Below are positions 46,148-58,265 of a stretch of 64,000 bases of DNA, piece after piece. Below the pieces are notes generated by a model that ran no database searches, was not told the DNA's origin, and saw only the letters and a program-made list of their open reading frames with translations. Every line of letters starts with the position of its first letter. Position 1 is the stretch's first letter. The stretch is from Hymenoscyphus infarciens (Eukaryota > Ascomycota > Leotiomycetes > Helotiales > Helotiaceae). The translations under genes and the position numbers were made by a program. The stretch is taken from NCBI GenBank assembly GCA_001414345.1, contig LLCB01000018.1:1-64000 (forward strand), read 5' to 3'.

Positions 46148-49100
46148 AGATACTAGGTAGTAAATTAATAGAAGCGACGAGCTAGCTAGTGAAGGGGGGA
46201 AGGGACTTAGAAGGGGAAAGGAAGGGGTGGGTGGGTGTTTATAAACTTTCTTTCTTTTAGGGACGTCTAATTGGGAGTGTAGCCTTATTGAGAGACTTGG
46301 AGAACACTGCGGGTGGCGGGCTACGTAGAGGCGCTTGTTGTTTATGCGAGGGTTGGTTGGTTAGAGTTAAGGGTGGATTTTTTGATCGGAAAGGTTGTCT
46401 GTAAGGAGTTGGTCTCTTTAGTATCTTTACGTATAAGTTATAAGGGGGTTTTCTTATTATCGGGTTTTAAGTTATTATCGTTTCGTTTTTAATTCGCAGA
46501 GTTTAGAGTAGAGGTTATAAGGATAGTTATTATACAAGATAGAGAGTTTTAGAATATGTCTTCCTGATTTGAGATTCGCTTTGTAGGCTGGAGTATAGTA
46601 GTAGCAGGAAAGTGTTGTGGCACGGCAGATCGGCGACTTTGTTCATTGTTTCTGGGAGTTGAGTTCTTACCTGAGTGTTGGTGCTGGCTATATTTAAAGA
46701 GGTATATTTAAAGAGGGATGGAGGAGGATATGAGATGAGATACTTGGTGCTATGGAGAGAGGGTGGGGAGGATGGGGGCTTGAGTGTTGTGATTGTGTGG
46801 TATGTATTATTGATAGACTTGTGGTATTCAAGAAAGAAATGAGTCAAGAAAGTAAGATATCCGCTCTGCTATGTTTTCTTCACTAATCTTACAATGACAA
46901 ACTCTATCTAGAGTTCTACTAAATCTAGCATGAATCAGTCACGTAATTTCAGTGCTCTGTTTACCTTACTTGTGTATTCTAGAAGATTATTTTTATTGAA
47001 TGATTTCTTACTTGGATAAGTACCTAGTACTCTAATCCTCGAGAAATATTACAGTCTATACAGTTAACTTGATGAACCGAAATGGTCTCAGAAGAAAAAA
47101 CCCAAATTTGGTAGTTGCAATTACTAGACTCACCGCTTGATGGTCTAAAGTAATACCAGATGTTTTTTTATTAGGCGGGTAAGAGGAATGCAGTACAACA
47201 AATTCTATTCTCAGAGACCCGAAATGAAAAGTGAGGTTTCGATTGCCTCTTTTGTTTTGCCTCTCTTACTTGACTGAGCGAGGATTTGAGATGCGGAGGG
47301 GGGAGGGGGGAAGGAATAAATATTTACTTCCCTGCTGAGAGGGTACGACTGGGACTGTCACATCTTCCAGTACCACGTCAAACTGTGCTGGTTCGTGGAC
47401 TCGGAGACTCAAGGAATTTATGGGTATCAGTTAGACTGGAACGAAATTCTGAAGTCTGGTTTACCTGTTTGTGTTTAGTCTGGTACTTGGGCATTATAAT
47501 ATTGGAAGTAGGGGTTTCTTGCTGTGGATTCTTTTGTTGTTGTCGATTCGATTTCTCTTGTCTCCTTGGGGTTATTTTGTTTTGAAAGTGGGAGGTGGGA
47601 ATGAGAGGATAGATTTAGGGTTCGTTGCTAAGGGTGTGAGATTTATGGTATTCTATTTCTTTGTAGAAATCTACGAGTTTGTTCAGGACAGGCCGCGCTT
47701 GTACGCATGCTCTGTGAGGTTTTGTCTGGTGGTTGATGTAGATTCCACCTTGGAGAGGTAATTGAAAGGGGTCTGTTGGGGTTGTTGAGTGACTGTTTGT
47801 GCGTTGAATGTGTGATGGGATTGAGGAAGTGGACGATTCAGAGAGTAATGGGAAAAGAAGATCTGGCCGGTCAGCCAATTATGATGACGCAACCTTTGGA
47901 CTGGAGTTATATATTGGTAATATCGAGTACCAATGGGAGGTGTATTGCAAAGAACGGATAGTCTTCCGAGCTTTGATGGCTTCTGGCAGGTTATTCGGTG
48001 GTCTGGGAATATCTTTTGTTGGAAGTATGGGAAGTGTCATAGTAGAATTACATTTTGAAAGTGTTGTAGTTTACTGTTTAGTTGGTACAGTCTTTTATGG
48101 CTTAAAAGGGGGTTTTGATGCCGATTTTCATGTTGCTGTTATTCTTTTTGCTTCACTTATGCTTCTTGGGGTATTAAATTCATTGACTTTACCTTCTAAT
48201 TTTAGTTTTTCGCGACACTTTTGATTCCGTCAGCCCGTAGGGCTGTTATGGGTATAAGGGGTGACTCATGAGTTTATTTTGGTAGAGCTTTTTTAAGAAT
48301 GCTCGACATGAATGTGGAAGCTTGTTCATTTCACGCATACCTGCAGAAAATATCGTTGCTATTCTATCGAGTAGTGAATCTGGTAACTTTGACTGTTAAA
48401 TTATATTGTTTGAGAAATTTTAGATCATCTTATTCAATGAATTAAAGCTTAAAGCCAGTACTTATTTATGTAACACTTGTTTAATATAAAGACTCTTAAA
48501 AAGTTTAAAATACTTAAGTAGGCCAAACTGAGTACAAAGCATGCGGTACAAGGGATGCAGGAATTCCTCCCATTGTTTAACTGAGATTCCAGAAAATAAT
48601 TCTATTATCCCCAATGGCTCGATAATAATTAAGGACATATCATCTTTCTTATTCTAGAAGAGTTGAGGGACAGTTGTAGAAGGGAAACTGCTTCAAGAAT
48701 ACATTCACGAATTCCTATATCCTCTAGTAGAGGCACTAATTTGTAATAATTAGTGAATAAAACACACCAGCTTCAAAAGAAAACTCCGAAACCCAACGTT
48801 TTCATATGGTTTTGAATCTTACACCTAAAGATTATAGAGAGTAGAACCATTGTTCGAATTAACGCAGATTGGAGAAGAGAGCTTGAGTTATGGACTCCAC
48901 CACCCGTGGATTTAAGGACTCGCTCATCTTACCTCTCGCCTTACAAAACACCGTGTGGATACTTACTTTCGGCCCAAAAATAGAAGCAAGATAGAAGTAA
49001 ACACCTGCTGTCGAAATCTCGCCCACTCTCGAAAGAAGAAATGCTGTCCAAGACAAAACCCCATAATTACGGACTCCAGTAATCCCAGCACGGTGCATTG

Positions 49101-49455
49101 AAGTCAACGGTGAGTGTGTCCGAGTCACGAAGATGCAATGTCCTGAGCGATGCGAGGCGGAGATCAAAGGAATGGGCTGTGGACAATCGTTTGACCGTGA
49201 CACAAGGTTACGGCTAGTAGCGGGATCTTGACCAAAAGGGAGATATCGAAGTGATACATGAGTATGAAATATTTTCCACTCCTCATTCTCACCCGACGTT
49301 ACATTTAGACTACTTTGACTTCATCTTGTCAAAAAACCCCCAGCAAACCCCAGCAACATATGAAAGCGAAAAGGCCCAAGCAAATATAAAGTACAATTCC
49401 ACATCAACACATCAACTCATCAATCATCAAGCCATCCTCTCTTTTTCTCAGATTT

Positions 49456-51673
49456 CTAGATCTTAATTCCCAAATCCTTGGCGATAATAGTAGCAGCCTT
49501 CTCTCCAACAGCAAGCGCCGTCTACAACTATTAGTATACTTCCATCTTGTATGCTTTTAGGAAATGAAAGAAGACTTACGTTGTTAGTGTTAGCACCCAC
49601 ATTCTCCGGAACCATACTCAAATCGCAAACCTTCAACCCCTTGGTCCCATAAACATTCAAATCACCATCCACAACACCCCCCTTATCACGAGCTCTCATA
49701 GCACAAGTGCCCGCCGAATGCCAAGTAGTATTGAGGTTACCTCGGATCCAGTCCTCGATAGCCGCATCGTCTTCTTTGCTATACTCGAGTTTGGCCGAGT
49801 TGATATCAACCGCCGATACCGTTCCAGTGGGTAGAGCTGCCTTGCTACCTTCCTTGAACTTAGGATGTCCGAGTTCGAGTTCCCCTTTATAGTATGGAAG
49901 CCTTCGTCCGATTTCTCGACTCATCTTGTATGCCCATACTTGCTTCTTGAGATCCGAGGGATGGTTGAGATATCCCGCATCGAAATCGTAGCCATTGAGA
50001 ACATCTTCCTTTGAGGTAATGTGGATTGAACCTCGAGAGTAAGGATATCCAGTATAGGTACCAAAAGTGATGTATTGGCCAGGTTCAACGAGTGATGGGT
50101 CAGCTAAGAAAGCAGCAACGACCCCACAAAGCATCATTGGCTTCGTGGGGTGTGGTTTGAAGTCGCGGTCCCAGTCTGCTTGGAACTCTGGGCCCATAGC
50201 AGCGATTTCTTCATCTGTTGGTCTGAGTTTGGCAGAAATATCTATTTCGAGTGTCAGTACACAGTTTCTGCTAGAGAGGGGTTATATTACCAATTCCATT
50301 CCATCCCAGCATGGGATCCTTCGCTTCCAAAGCTTTGGCAAAGTCCTTGCGCCCACTCAATATGCCATCAAGTGTCTCACTATCGGCTGTTTAGTTGGTT
50401 AGCAAGCGTTTTAAGTATGTGAAGACTTCACTAACCAAGATCCGTCTTGTAAGGATACAGCAACAAATGATGATCCTGGTATTCTTCACCTACCCCTGGA
50501 ACATCGGCGACAACGGGGATATCAAGCTTCTTCAAGATTTCCGGGTTTCCAACACCAGATCGCTCGAGAATCTGCGGGGTTCCAAGAGCACCAGATGAAA
50601 CCACAACCAGCTTCTTTGCCTTTATAATTGAATGGACTGGCTTCGAAAGTGCGATTTCTGGCTGAGCACTTTTATTTGGCTTATATTCAACGCCGATAGC
50701 TTTGGGAGGAGAAGATTCATCGAAGAGTACTCGAATGACTTTGGATTCGATCAGGATATGAAGGTTGGGATAATCTCCGGATTGGAGAAGAGGATGGATG
50801 TAGCGATGGGCGGCATCTTGTCGTTTTCCTATTCAGAAAATATTAGCACAGGTTCTCTTGTCAGATAAAAGGCCCAGAAAAATGAACGAGGATGAAAGGT
50901 CCTCTCGGCCACTAAGAATGGGCGTTTACATACCATCCGGGCTAACATATCGATGCCACCTCTAATTCAAATCAGTCCCCTTCCCAAACATCATCAAACC
51001 ACAGAAGAAGAAAAAGAAAAAAAACATACCGCAAACCCTCCATTAGCTTCCAAATCTTGCAAATCATCAATCTCCTTATACCCCATACTCTTAACCGTAT
51101 CCATAAACTGATCCTCACTAACCTTCCCTCTATATCCCCCATCACCAACACTCACAGACCCCTCATACCCATGTTTACTCTTATCAAACTTTGCATCACT
51201 AGGATGGAAAGTCTCCAACTTCTTGCACATTGGAAGCATCTCTTTCTGACTCCATCCAGGTGTATCCCAAGAATCGAAATCAATCCCCTGAGCTCGGGTA
51301 TACATCATAAAGTTTATTGACGATCCGCCACCGAGGAGACCGCCGCAGGGGACGATGGCTTCTCTGCCATTGAGATGTTTGGATTCTTTGGATTTGTAGA
51401 ACTATCGAGAAATGGAGTGTTAGAAGGCTTCTTTATGTGCTTGGAGGATGGAAGACTTACAATGGCAGTCTTGCTATCAGGCGCCAAATGGCTCAGATAA
51501 ACAGCAGGATTAACAACTGTAGGGTTATTGAAGTTGTTCTGTCCACCCTCGACAAGTAGGACTTTCAATTCCGGATTTGCCTTCGCAAGTCTGCCAGCTG
51601 CTACACAAGCTGCAGTTCCACCCCCCGCGAAGATAATATCGACATCGCCGACGGATTCGTTGTATGTCGACAT
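49456..51673 (-). CDS. GMC oxidoreductase, alcohol-oxidase type
   Basis: Seven exons (introns 51402-51460, 50962-51029, 50829-50933, 50387-50435, 50243-50291, 49522-49579) yield 609 residues in frame. The FAD dinucleotide fold is at the N-terminus (IIFAGGGTAACVAAGRL, then LLVEGG). GMC signatures follow: GLLGGGSSINFMMYTRA and SGALGTPQILERSGVG. Near the C-terminus TTWHSAGTCAM and ENVGANTNNTALAVGEKAA hold the active-site His and Asn. KSKHLNGREAIVPCGG and RWHRYVSPDGKRQDAAHRY are the alcohol-oxidase pattern, so a primary alcohol substrate with H2O2 production is likely, though the true substrate is open. The C-terminus is GIKI, not a PTS1 such as ARF or SKL, so peroxisomal import through that signal is not expected. 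Second exon 2/3 boundaries were set by frame and by the RWHRY motif. Confidence 0.88.
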
Positions 51674-53260
51674 TGTGTGTTGTGTTGTAAGAGCTGTGGG
51701 GGGGTTTTTTTTAGTCAAAAAAACCAATCGAAAAAAGGAAATCGAGGTCGAAGTGCAGGTGGTTTACTCCCAGGAAGTTTAAAAGACGGAAGGAAGGCAC
51801 GTCTTTATCTGCACCCGTCTGTCCCCAGCTCAACACCACCATGGAGTACGGGAAGAAACCCCTCACCAGTGCCTCGCGCTAGAAGCAGTACAAGGTAGGA
51901 CCCGACTTGGGAAAGATCCACCCTGTACTCGAGCACTAGCTGGTAGCCACTTGGTACTTAGCAGTAAGTAAGTCGTGGAGGTGTCAGACTTCCTAGAATA
52001 TATACGCTAAGTGGAGAAATTACTTCTTGCGTACAGTCACTTGCATTACTGTACCCCTCATTCTGACCCGAAGAGGTGGCTCACCCCGAACAGGAATCAA
52101 ATTGGCAGCCAATTAAACCCACAACATTACTCACTCTGTGTAGAAGTAGCTTCACAACAGCTTACTTACATTCCCTATCCAACTCGGAAATACCTCGGAC
52201 GTAAATCCATCGGAGCAACTTATTGTGTACTCAGCGCCATGCAGCCGACCCATGATGTGTCTCACCTCCCCCCTTCTCACCTACTCTTCGCCTCGTTGCC
52301 ATTGCTCATGTTCTCAAAAAAGGGGACAAGGGATCAACAGCCCAGTCTAGCAGCCTACTTAGCTATTCGTATTGTACCCTTGAAACCGCGGGGTGAAAAT
52401 CATGGAGAAATCCTGGGGTACTCGTGCAATAGGTTTGGAGGAACGCGGAATCGCCTATCGGCAAATCCCCCTCAATTTCACTATGCGGAACCCCTTCCGC
52501 CCTACGCCACATGATGATATGAATGGCTTCAATCTTCAACACACCAAGGCTAGCAAGCTCTCGGCAATAATAGATACCACTGAGCATGACTCGTGTAACT
52601 AAACATTTCAAACCCGTCGAGAGCATTGCCAATGTTATACCTACAAAAACACGAGTCAAGTCACACACCATCTGACCGGAAAGGACAACTTCAAAAGAAT
52701 CAAAAATTCTTTTTTCATTTCGCTAACCTATCGCAAAGCTAGTGTACAGTGTCTCTGTCTGATGCGGCCCTTCAATTATGCCATCCTCGCCTCAATACAC
52801 TCCCTCATCTTCGTGCACTTCTACTAACAAAAAATGCCACCGCCCATGCATGCAGTAAACGCTCTAACTCTCAAACATAGCACCAAAGCTCACCGAGAGT
52901 CTTAAATGAGTGATAAGGGAAGAAGAAGGCCAGTCCAACAAGACCAAGCCCAACGAAACGAAACAGAAAAGAAAAGGAAAGTAGAAAAAAGATTAAACAA
53001 AAAAGGTCTCCTCCAAATGGATCCTCAGGACGCCAGAGTCTGGGTGCTCAGAGTATAAAAGGAAGAAATAGACGTCGCGCCGTATTGCGTCGTCATCCCT
53101 TTGTTCCATTAAAAATACACAAGCAACGGGACGCCTAAGTTGCCCCCAACTAACTCATATCCCGTTCAATGTCATGAAATCGTCCCGCCAGCCAAATTAC
53201 CAAAAGTCATGAGCCCCGCATGTTTAACGCCGTGTTTTCCAGGGATAGACTCGCCCCCAT
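51674..53260. other. Intergenic: oxidase promoter and demethylase 3' region
   Basis: About 51674-52700 lies upstream of the oxidase start and should hold its promoter. About 52700-53260 should include the demethylase 3' UTR. The short open frames, including 52011-52514 (plus, 167 codons), lack domains and codon texture. No repeats or RNA genes seen. Confidence 0.5.
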
Positions 53261-56200
53261 TCAAGTAGGATTGCTGGGTTGAGCCTTCTTCAGGTTCTGC
53301 AGCATTTTTTCCACTATGGAACACGAATCTGGAGGTACATCTGCTGGTTCAAACGAACTAAGATGTTGCTCAGATGATGTCGTCTGAGTACCAGGTTTCT
53401 GGAAGTTTTGCTGATGTGGGTAGACTGGCTTCTGAGCTTCAGGTTGCCGCTGAATTTGATATTTTGGGGGCGGTGGAAGAATCGGTGTTGTAGTCTGAGG
53501 CGGAGTAGACCGACCAAAGGGAGTTGCCTGAACGTGACTAACAGAAGGCTGCGACGAGGAAGAAGGGGTGCTGTTTAGAAGTGGTTGTTGGAAGTTGGCG
53601 AGAGGCGATGGCATGGCTGGCGATGCATGCACCTTGGGAATAGTTTGCTCATAATTGTTCAATGTCGCTGCGTAGTTGGCCTGTGAATACTTCATCTGCG
53701 GGTGGTTCGTTGAAACACCACCACTGTGTTGTGTATGTTGTGTATTAACATGGAGTGGGTTGGAGACCGGAGCTGCAGTGTACGCTGCTGTGGATTGCTG
53801 AGCCTGAGGGTTTGCTACAGCGCTCTTAGGCATGGAAAAGACAGCCTGTGCGTGCCCAGAGATTTGAAATGAGTTCAAGGGGTTTTGGTAAACTGTTGGA
53901 GATCGTGGTTTCGATTGTCCCGCCACGGACCCTGAAGAGGTTGGATTTACCGCCTGAACTTTGCTCGTAGGTTGATATGAAGTTGCATATGCCACGGGAG
54001 AGGATTGCTGAGTTCGTGAATTTAACTCTGCAACAGGTTTACTGTACTGGTGTGGGTGCGATGCTGAGAGCGACAAAGGTCTGTTGTACGTGGGGTGCGG
54101 AGCCGCTTGGTTTTGGGGGGTCGAAGGCGCGGTGTAAGTGCGCTGTGGAGCTGTATACGGTTGGCTCGCGTAAGATGTAGATGGATATGGCGGCCGTTCA
54201 TACAACGGTGGCGGCTGAAGAACAGAACTCCGGGATTGGGTGGGTGAAGGCCGAGGGGGGGGATTTTGTTGTTGATTGAGAATCGAGGCAAACTCTCGAC
54301 GGATAGCAGGATGTACTTTAGGTACATCCTTTTTCTTCTCCCATGGCTTAGGCGGAACAACTACTGGGACCCCAGAAGTATTTATCGGCGGTTTCATTGA
54401 AGGAGACGCAGTGTAAGAAGTTGCAGGGGAAGCTCCATATGAAGGCGATTGCGATGATTTGTACGAGGGGCTCGGTTTACCGCCATACGAAGACGACATG
54501 TTGTTATATGATGGCATGGTGTTTGGAGTGCCTACGCTAGGACGTTTTCCAGCAAACAATGTCGCCTTCATATACTCCATATGATCACCTTGATATCCAT
54601 TCATAAATCCACCGCCAGGTCTGTATGGACTCTTGTAGTCCAACGGGGATCTATTGTGCTCCTTTTGCAGGTAGTAGTACTTTGCGAAGACATTGGATGG
54701 TCTCTCAGGCTGTGGTCTATTACCAAACGGATTATTTGGCTTCGATGGCGTTGCCACTGGCTGCGTAGGTCGGTATTGTGCTGGTGCAGTATACTGGGCT
54801 TTTGGTGCTTGCTGCACAGCAGGAATTTGCTTGGGCGCTGGGGCATATTGAGCTGGACCGTGCTGGGTAGAGTGCTGGGCACTGTGCTGGGTACTATGCT
54901 GGGGAGTAGGGGTATGCTGAACTACAGGTGAGTGTTGAGTCCGGGCGTTATACTGAATAGCAGGTGTGTGCTGGGCAGAAGTAATATTACCCGGGTAGGT
55001 ATATTGAGCTGCAGAAGAATACTGGGTTGGTGGAGCCAGTGGACTTTGGGTGTTACGATAATGAGGTAGAGCAGAAACCTGAGAAATCCGAGGTAGTTGA
55101 CCAGACGAGTTTGCGTTGGCTTTGAAGGGTGTCGTTGAAGATGTTGGCTTAGATGACTGAGTAGATGACTGGGTAGATGTTTGCCACCGAGGGTCTGTAC
55201 CAAAGCTGTAAGGTTGGGGCGCAGAACGCTGGAGAAAGCTCTGCTGAGAACGGTAAGCTTGTGGATCCACACGATAAGTGTCTTCATTATTGCGAGGCTT
55301 GTATACGTAGGGCTTTTCCGGTCGAATGGAGTTACTACTGCCAGTAGATGCAGGCAATGCTGGTCGAGTGGGTGGCCTGATTGGAGTTGGAGTACTGTTC
55401 TTGGCATTCGATGGGTAAGAAGCAGCATAAGATTGTCTTGGTGCCGAGATGACGGGTTTTGGAATTGTATCCAGGAAGTTGCCCTTGGTGTTATGCCGTT
55501 GGCTACGTGGATCTTCCGTGTACTGTGCTCTAGCCTCAGTCGATGTCTTGCCGAGATAAAACCAGATCTGATCTTCTTTGCTGAAGTCAATCTTGACTTG
55601 GTAGGGATTGGGAGCAATCTTTTCGTTTTTGAATTCAGCCCATGCATGACCGTCAACAAATGGATCTTCCGCTCTTGGGTTATCATCAGCCTGGCGTTTA
55701 CTGGTATTGAGAGACGCCTTATCCTTGCGAGATTTGGGCATCGGGATGGCGTTGGGTGATGGCTTGGGGAGATGATAATCTGCAGGATCCGGAATGAGAA
55801 GCCACTTGTATTCAACCTCAACACGGTCACTAATATATGTTAGCAAAGTAGATTACGGATTCACTTCGAGAACTTACCCTCGTGGAAGGATATCGAGAAG
55901 AACAACTTCCTCGTCTTTGCAATTCTCGACAACTGCACCAGCAAAGATATCACCCTTGAAATACTGCGCCTGGCATACTTCGCCCGCTTTGAGTTCGAGA
56001 CCAGCCTTGCGTAGACGGTTATCCTCGGAGAGGGCATCGCTGTCAAGCTTCTTTTCCCGCTTCACACGATGGAAACGACAGCTAAACTCGATAGCCCACT
56101 CCTTGTACTCCGTACCATCCTCACCAAAGACTGGTATTTCACCCTGCTCAACCAGAACACCGGCTGCGGCTGCACAGGTTGCGTGGTAAGCTCTGGTACA

Positions 56201-58265
56201 TTTCTTGCGAGAACATTGAAAGCAGGCCCCTTTCTTGGAGCGACAGTAGTTGCACTTGAGTTCCAATCTTCCTTTGGCAATATATTTGATGTCCGTGACC
56301 CTCTCTTCATCAATAGAAGTCTCTGGAATGTACTGTGCGCAAATGCGATGGGCACGCTGACCATCTTCGGTAGGTAACAAGGCCTCCGTTGGAATATCGT
56401 TTGGACATAGTACGCATGGCTCTTTTGTAGGTGCCTTGATGCGAATTCGGACTCTCTTGGTATTGCTATTGCCGCCTTTATCGTTTGTAGGTCGCTTTCT
56501 CTTCTTTTTGTCGGACTTTGTTTTCAGTCCACCAATGCTCAATGGCGGAGTGGCAAGGGTGGAAAGATCATTTTCGTTCTCTTCATCCTCGTCTTCGTCT
56601 TCCTCGTCGGTTTCTTCATATTCTGTTTCCTCCCCTCTCAACTTCCGCTCGAGTTCGTGTACGTTGATCCAGACACTGTCTTGTGCTTGGTCACAATCGC
56701 ATTTCTTCGCCACACGACCATACTCGAGCCATGACTCTAAACCAAAGTTGACAGCCTCGGCGCAATTGTATCCCAGATTGTAGCCTGAATGATATCCGTA
56801 AGGAAATGTGATGACGAACTCGCCCGGATGGGCCACAATCTTGTTGACCTTGATATTGAAGTTTTGTAAAAGTGCTGATGGTGAAATCAGGAAGGTCTTG
56901 TGTCGTAGAAATTGATCGCAAGCTTTGGCGTCAGCGGGCCAGATGGTTCTCATAGCGGCCTCGAATCTTCGCGCATCTCCCTGGGCAATGCTATACCATT
57001 GTTTTGGTGCACCAAAGTGAACATAATTAATGCTGTACAGATCCACATCCTCCAGATGCCATGCAAAAGTGGCCTTCCACATGCCCAAATAAAGGTAGGC
57101 AGTGTTAACACCGGGAATCTTCGAACCCATCACGTCGAGTATGTTATCTAGCTTGCCTAAGTTCCAACTCGTGGTTCGGTCATCGAAAAGCGTTCCTGGC
57201 ATATCTGCACCGTACAATGGTGGGGCGTACGTTAAAGTCCTCCAGTAGGCCCGCTCAAGTTCGTCGCATCGCTCTTGCGTATATTCATTGCCTTCGAGTT
57301 CGTATTTAAAGTCCTTAAAGGCAGCCTCATCAATCTTTCCTTCTCTCTCTCTACGATTATTCTTACGTCGGGATGAGACGGAGACTGCTGTTGGCTTGGC
57401 CTGTCGAGAACCCAAGCGTGGTTTTTCAGGAGTTTCGATTTCCTCATCTAGCTCTAACTTGACGGAATCGGTTCCATCTTCGGGTCTCACAGATGGTGAA
57501 ACTGGTGTTGGTAGTCGATCGGGTGTGCTTTGGCCAGCATCATCAGTGTCTACGGTCACTCCCCGGGCCTTTGCCTTCGATGGACGTCCGCGAGTACGTT
57601 TGTTTCCCGACGAAGATCCAGCTCCACTGCTAGAAGCTTTCGTTCTAGGAGTTGATCGGGTTACTGGCTTGTCTTGGTTTGCTCTTCTTTCTCCTCTTTT
57701 TGCTGGGGGTTGATGGTCGCTCTGCTCGCACAATTGACGCCATTGTGGAAGATTGTAGGATCGCTGGTGTATCATGTTTGCTTGTCGATAAGTACCGGCT
57801 GTGCCCATGATATCCTGCTTAATTGGCTCCTTGACCTTGATTGTCTTGACGGCTTCATCGAGTCTAGGTTGTGCAGCTTTCCATTCGGCGGGAGGAATGA
57901 CCTTGACGATTCCCGATCGCATTCCGTAGTGATTGATCTTTTTCATCTATAATGACGGTCAACTCAATTTGTTCTCAAGGCAAGTTGCGGAATGCTACAA
58001 GTGAACGTACGTATATGGTAAAGTCTTTAAATTGATGCATGGTCGGTTCAAAGACAGGTACGCCATCGTTCGAATAGTAGGCAGGTACTATTTCGCCAAT
58101 GTCGTCCTCTTCCATTGGTTGTGCCGGCTTCTCTTGTTCCTCCTCAAGATCGGAGAGTTCGCTGTCGCTGGCGTCTTTGGTGTTGGAATCCGGGGGAGAG
58201 TGTAATCCATTCATTTCCACCGCAGGGCCCGGCGCCGGGGCTGCCACCATCGTGTCGGCAGACAT
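53261..58265 (-). CDS. KDM4: KDM4-type histone demethylase (JmjN, JmjC, extended PHD)
   Basis: Three exons (introns 57947-58010 and 55830-55877) give 1630 residues. JmjN (about 58-108, IVPAYYSNDGVPVFEPTMHQFKDF across the first splice) is followed by a basic linker with an AT-hook-like RTRGRPSKAK. JmjC holds the Fe(II) ligands H382 and E384 (HLED) and H471 (YGYHSGYN), and CDC after WLEYGRVAKK is the structural zinc site of JMJD2/KDM4 enzymes. Then come an acidic tract, a basic tract and a Cys/His-rich extended PHD (CVLCPNDIP ... CNYCRSKKGACFQC ... CSRKKCTRAYHATC). It should demethylate H3K9me3/H3K36me3 in chromatin. The C-terminal ~840 residues are Gln/Pro/Ser/Tyr-rich and disordered, far longer than in yeast Rph1/Gis1; the C2H2 fingers of those proteins are absent. 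Confidence 0.93.

Larger units (their letters stand above)
45164..49455. other. 4.3-kb gene-poor intergenic region
   Basis: The left ~450 bp should be the Caprin-like 3' UTR. Then come two microsatellites (listed separately), a RIP-type patch about 46395-46530, and unique G+T-rich DNA. At 48228-48297 a stretch resembles the end of the Tc1-like element at 25732. Open frames such as 48859-49203 (minus, 114 codons) and 47808-48224 (plus) have no recognisable domain and no splice partners, so I do not call them genes. Confidence 0.5.

Noticed and set aside
47286..48224. Run of overlapping plus-strand open frames, Gly/Phe/Leu/Val-rich
   Set aside because: G+T-rich non-coding DNA gives such frames; they lack starts, splice logic and motifs.
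48859..49203. 114-codon minus-strand open frame
   Set aside because: No recognisable domain, no extension by splicing and no conserved texture; not called as a gene.
52011..52514. 167-codon plus-strand open frame
   Set aside because: No domain, no codon texture; sits in the oxidase promoter region.
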